Origin: Erigeron canadensis
Lineage: Eukaryota > Streptophyta > Magnoliopsida > Asterales > Asteraceae
Direction: 5' to 3'
Length of the DNA stretch: 64,000 nucleotides
Assembly (NCBI RefSeq): GCF_010389155.1
Contig: NC_057768.1
Coordinates: 40,899,633-40,963,632 of the forward strand
Positions 61,000 to 64,000 of this stretch are shown here, piece after piece. The translations under genes and the position numbers were made by a program. A model generated the notes under the pieces. It saw nothing but the letters and a program-made list of their open reading frames with translations. It was not told the origin of the DNA and did no database searches. How positions within the stretch are numbered: position 1 is the stretch's first letter; each line of letters opens with the position of its first letter.

Positions 61000-61595
61000 A
61001 ATTGAACCCGGTTGAAAGACATTTCATCTTCAATCTCTTAACCAGTAGGCTTCATTTAGAGGCTATACATTACTAAGGTTTATGGATTCATTATTTCAAG
61101 CTAGGGTCGGCTTGTTGCCGGCTTACCTTCCATTTCTATGTAAAATTTCCATCTCACTTTAATTGTCCAAATTTGAATTGTCATGTCTCTTGTCTTGTAT
61201 TTTGACCGTAAATATTTTCGTTTATTTTTTTATAACACTTGTTATAAAATCTATGAATGGATTGATTTTTAAATATATACTTTTCTTTGATATAAATTTC
61301 ATCAACTAATATAAAACACAAATAAACATATTTACCTTCAAAGTTTAAAGAAAAAACTTGAAAATCAAAATATAACATTTAAAGTGGGACGGAGAGAATA
61401 TATCTATGGTCAAATCTATCTACACTTAAAAAAGAAAAATAAAAAATAGCAGTTCCTAAACCATGTCGCCAAACCTACTAGTATAAATGCTTCTATATCC
61501 TCTCCCTTGATTGAAACTCAAATAGTTATCATGTCTTGATTCATTTGTTCTTGTTCTTTTCGGTATAATGCAAGTCCCTTTCGTGTGAGCATAAT

Positions 61596-61648
<53 letters not shown>

Positions 61649-61649
61649 G

Positions 61650-61682
<33 letters not shown>

Positions 61683-62089
61683 TGAATAAAGTAATGAATA
61701 ATGTTGATTTTGGCTGAACTTTTTGACTTAATACATGCACCATATATCTATGATCTATCTATCTACATTGCTTCATAGTAAGGATCGATTAATTCAAAAC
61801 CAATGCCACTGTGTCAAAAAGATATTTTGTTTACAAGAGTTTCCGTACACGAAGAGAAATCACTTGCGAAAAGATGAACTTTAAAATTATACATAAAATA
61901 AAAATTTATATATACTTATTAGCGTTTGAAGTTGAATTAGTCCATAAAAATTGAATATTTTTACTCAAAATATCTAATTGATGGAACCTATTTACTTTTT
62001 GGCAATTAAAAGGATTTACTTTTAACTTTATTTATAATAAAGGTAACATTGTTAATTTTTACTCGTTTAGATTTTTTTTTATACAACAA
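61000..62089. other. FMO 3' flank and intergenic DNA
   Basis: No gene is seen. It contains the (GAT)n(GAA)n tract and AT-rich sequence. Confidence 0.4.
61597..61679 (+). repeat. compound microsatellite (GAT)n then (GAA)n
   Basis: About 16 ATG/GAT units followed by about 11 GAA units. On the minus strand it gives a meaningless poly-Ser open frame. Confidence 0.95.
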
Positions 62090-62115
62090 CTAGATTATAT
62101 CCCGCGTAATTCACG
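62090..62115 (-). mobile_element. Helitron 3' terminus (reverse orientation)
   Basis: The reverse complement ends CCGTGAATTACGCGGGATATAAT-type hairpin region then CTAG followed by T. Stem is CCGTGAATTACGCGG with mismatches. The body would extend rightward; 62116-62975 contains nothing else recognisable. Confidence 0.45.
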
Positions 62116-62975
62116 GATAAACATATATAACTAATCAAGTACTAATATTTTAAGATATCTTATTGACAAATTGTAAATAAATAGTGTTGAAAAACAGTAA
62201 TGTTATATTTGTTCACATATGATTAAATGAGTTTAAGTTGATTTAGAAAAAGAGTTGCATTATGTAGATATTAAAAAAAGAAAGAGATTAGCGACCAGTT
62301 TATCCATATATCGAATCTTTATATTATATTTGTATCATTTTGTTAATTTAACAAATACAAATAAAAAAAGTTGAAATTTGGTGATGTTGTCATTCTTATA
62401 ACTTTTTATTTTTTGATTATTATAGACACTATATATAAATCAGATATATGTTTTATTTAAATATCATAAGATATTAACCGATGTAAAGTTAAGTACTTAT
62501 AATTATAGCTGATATTTAATTATTATGTTACTAATATTAATATCTGTGCATGTTGCACTGTCGACTTATAATTATGTGTATTTATATTCCATTTTATTTA
62601 TAACAAACATCAAAAATCTATTTGATGCATAGGGAATTAAGTGCAAGTTAAAACATTTTTAAACAATAGTTATAGTAAGTTTGCTACCATATCGATCTAT
62701 ACACTTATGTTTAGGCAATAAAATGCAATGTATATACATTTAAAACCTAAAAGTAGTGATTCGAAATTGATGAAAAAATTAATCTTCTTAAAAGTATATG
62801 TAGGCATTAGAATTGGAAGAGTCATGTCGGTATAAATATATTATTAATCCAAATAATGGAGTATTGGATATAATGATAATGAAAAGAAAGTAAAAGTTGG
62901 AGTTAACACGGATAAGGAAATGATGAGTGTTTATTTAGGGATATATATTCTTTTAACTATTATTTATAAGGAATA

Positions 62976-63266
62976 TCTATACCTTTTATACCTACTTTAT
63001 AAAGAAAATAACCTTTTTTTTATTTTTAAAAATGTTGAACGTTACACCATGCAATATTACAAAAATACCTTTTTATTAAATCGCCATCTTCTTCACTCTC
63101 TAATTTAAATCTCCACTATTTTAATTACATCACCACTCTCTTAACTCTTAAAATAACTACATTGTATATCAACCACATTAACTTCAATAGTCTACACTAC
63201 TCGTCGTCACCACCACATGTCGCTGCCGTCACCCGTCACCACCGCATTGCGCGGGCAACATGCTAG
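62976..63266 (+). mobile_element. short non-autonomous Helitron, 291 bp
   Basis: Begins TCTATACCTTTTATACC after A, ends CCGCATTGCGCGGGCAACATG + CTAG before T. The interior CACCACTCTCTTAACTC and CGTCACC-rich stretch is like the copy at 55263. No coding capacity. Confidence 0.7.
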
Positions 63267-64000
63267 TAGTAATCTATATTTGTTAGTTACGAATATATAG
63301 TAATTTATGTTTTTAATGAATATTTTAAAAGGTTTTTTTAATATGTATGACATAAATGACACTTGTCGCTTTAATATAGTGTTACATGTCGTTTAATGAA
63401 GACTACAATCATGTTTTAGTTTATTGGTAGATATGATAAAAACATATATAAAGTCATAACTTAAAAACAACTAAAAATATCAAAAAAGTGAATTTTAAAA
63501 ATAATATAAAGTTTATGAATTAGTTTTCATAATTATATCATCAAATTAATTGTTTATTATAATTATAAAATGTAGAAACTTACTTTCCATTATTAATGAC
63601 CATATTTAAATTTATTAAATTAAAATTTAATCTAAAAAAGTTATAAAAAGTATAAGACATCATCATTATGATCTAATAGTTCTAAATAAAAGTTAATATA
63701 ACATTTGCAAAATTTGACTCGTTTGACTTGTACTTTAACGCGATTAAATGTGACTAAATGTAATTTCATTTCAAGATTTGGTGAAACCTTATTTACTTTG
63801 ACCCGATGACCTAAACGTGCAAATTGACTTTCAAATTTAGTTAGTTGAAATAATTTAACACCTCTTTGACGATTTTGTGACGTTTGACGTATTAGTTGAG
63901 AGCTTGGACCGTGCTAGTCGATTTTATAACACAAGACGACTTTTAACATAGCTAGTAATGTAATCTGGTCGACCCAAGAACCACCTAAATTGACCCAACG
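63267..64000. other. terminal intergenic DNA
   Basis: AT-rich, nothing recognised up to the window edge. Confidence 0.4.

Noticed and set aside
61456..61743. Poly-Ser open frame
   Set aside because: Translation of the (GAT)n(GAA)n microsatellite.

Overview
The window is nuclear DNA of a flowering plant, almost certainly a eudicot. It has intron-rich genes with GT-AG splice sites, TATA boxes, very AT-rich intergenic DNA and a dense load of plant transposable elements. The families present (Tekay-like long terminal repeats beginning TGTAACATCC, Au-like SINEs, short Helitrons) fit an asterid such as Asteraceae, but the sequence alone does not prove the family. All exon models below were built by hand from splice sites, reading-frame phase and protein-family motifs.

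Six host loci are supported. 1-13 kb is gene-free and made of transposons. 13.17-16.54 kb (+) is a receptor-like cytoplasmic kinase of the PIX13/CST type. 19.17-24.38 kb (+) is a GAUT3-type galacturonosyltransferase for pectin synthesis. 24.5-29.2 kb is a tandem satellite of roughly 380 bp units, and 29.2-31.8 kb is nested LTR-element debris with one clear solo LTR. 32.15-33.22 kb (-) is a single-exon three-finger C2H2 repressor of the ZAT3/DAZ type. 36.6-44.65 kb (-) is a small gene I do not recognise, whose first exon is split by a 6.0 kb Copia retrotransposon. 45.7-49.4 kb (-) is a DSK2-type ubiquilin. 49.4-58.7 kb is AT-rich and repeat-laden. 58.85-61.0 kb (+) is an FMO1-like flavin monooxygenase. 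The rest is AT-rich DNA with a short Helitron.

The genes do not form a pathway. Kinase, C2H2 factor and ubiquilin are, from memory, also close neighbours on Arabidopsis chromosome 2 (AT2G17180, AT2G17190/17200, AT2G17220), so the window may preserve an ancestral gene block loosened by transposons and by the GAUT3 and FMO genes.

The strongest observations are: (a) Copia insertion inside a CAG repeat of a host coding exon, with a 5-bp target duplication and removal of the element restoring the exon phase; (b) a predicted 14-nt micro-exon in that same gene; (c) two solo LTRs, two SINE insertions and several DNA transposons delimited to the base by target-site duplications; (d) a family of four short Helitrons; (e) a satellite array with signs of higher-order organisation. 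I found no CRISPR array, operon, rRNA or functional tRNA gene, and nothing that looks like a new multigene system.
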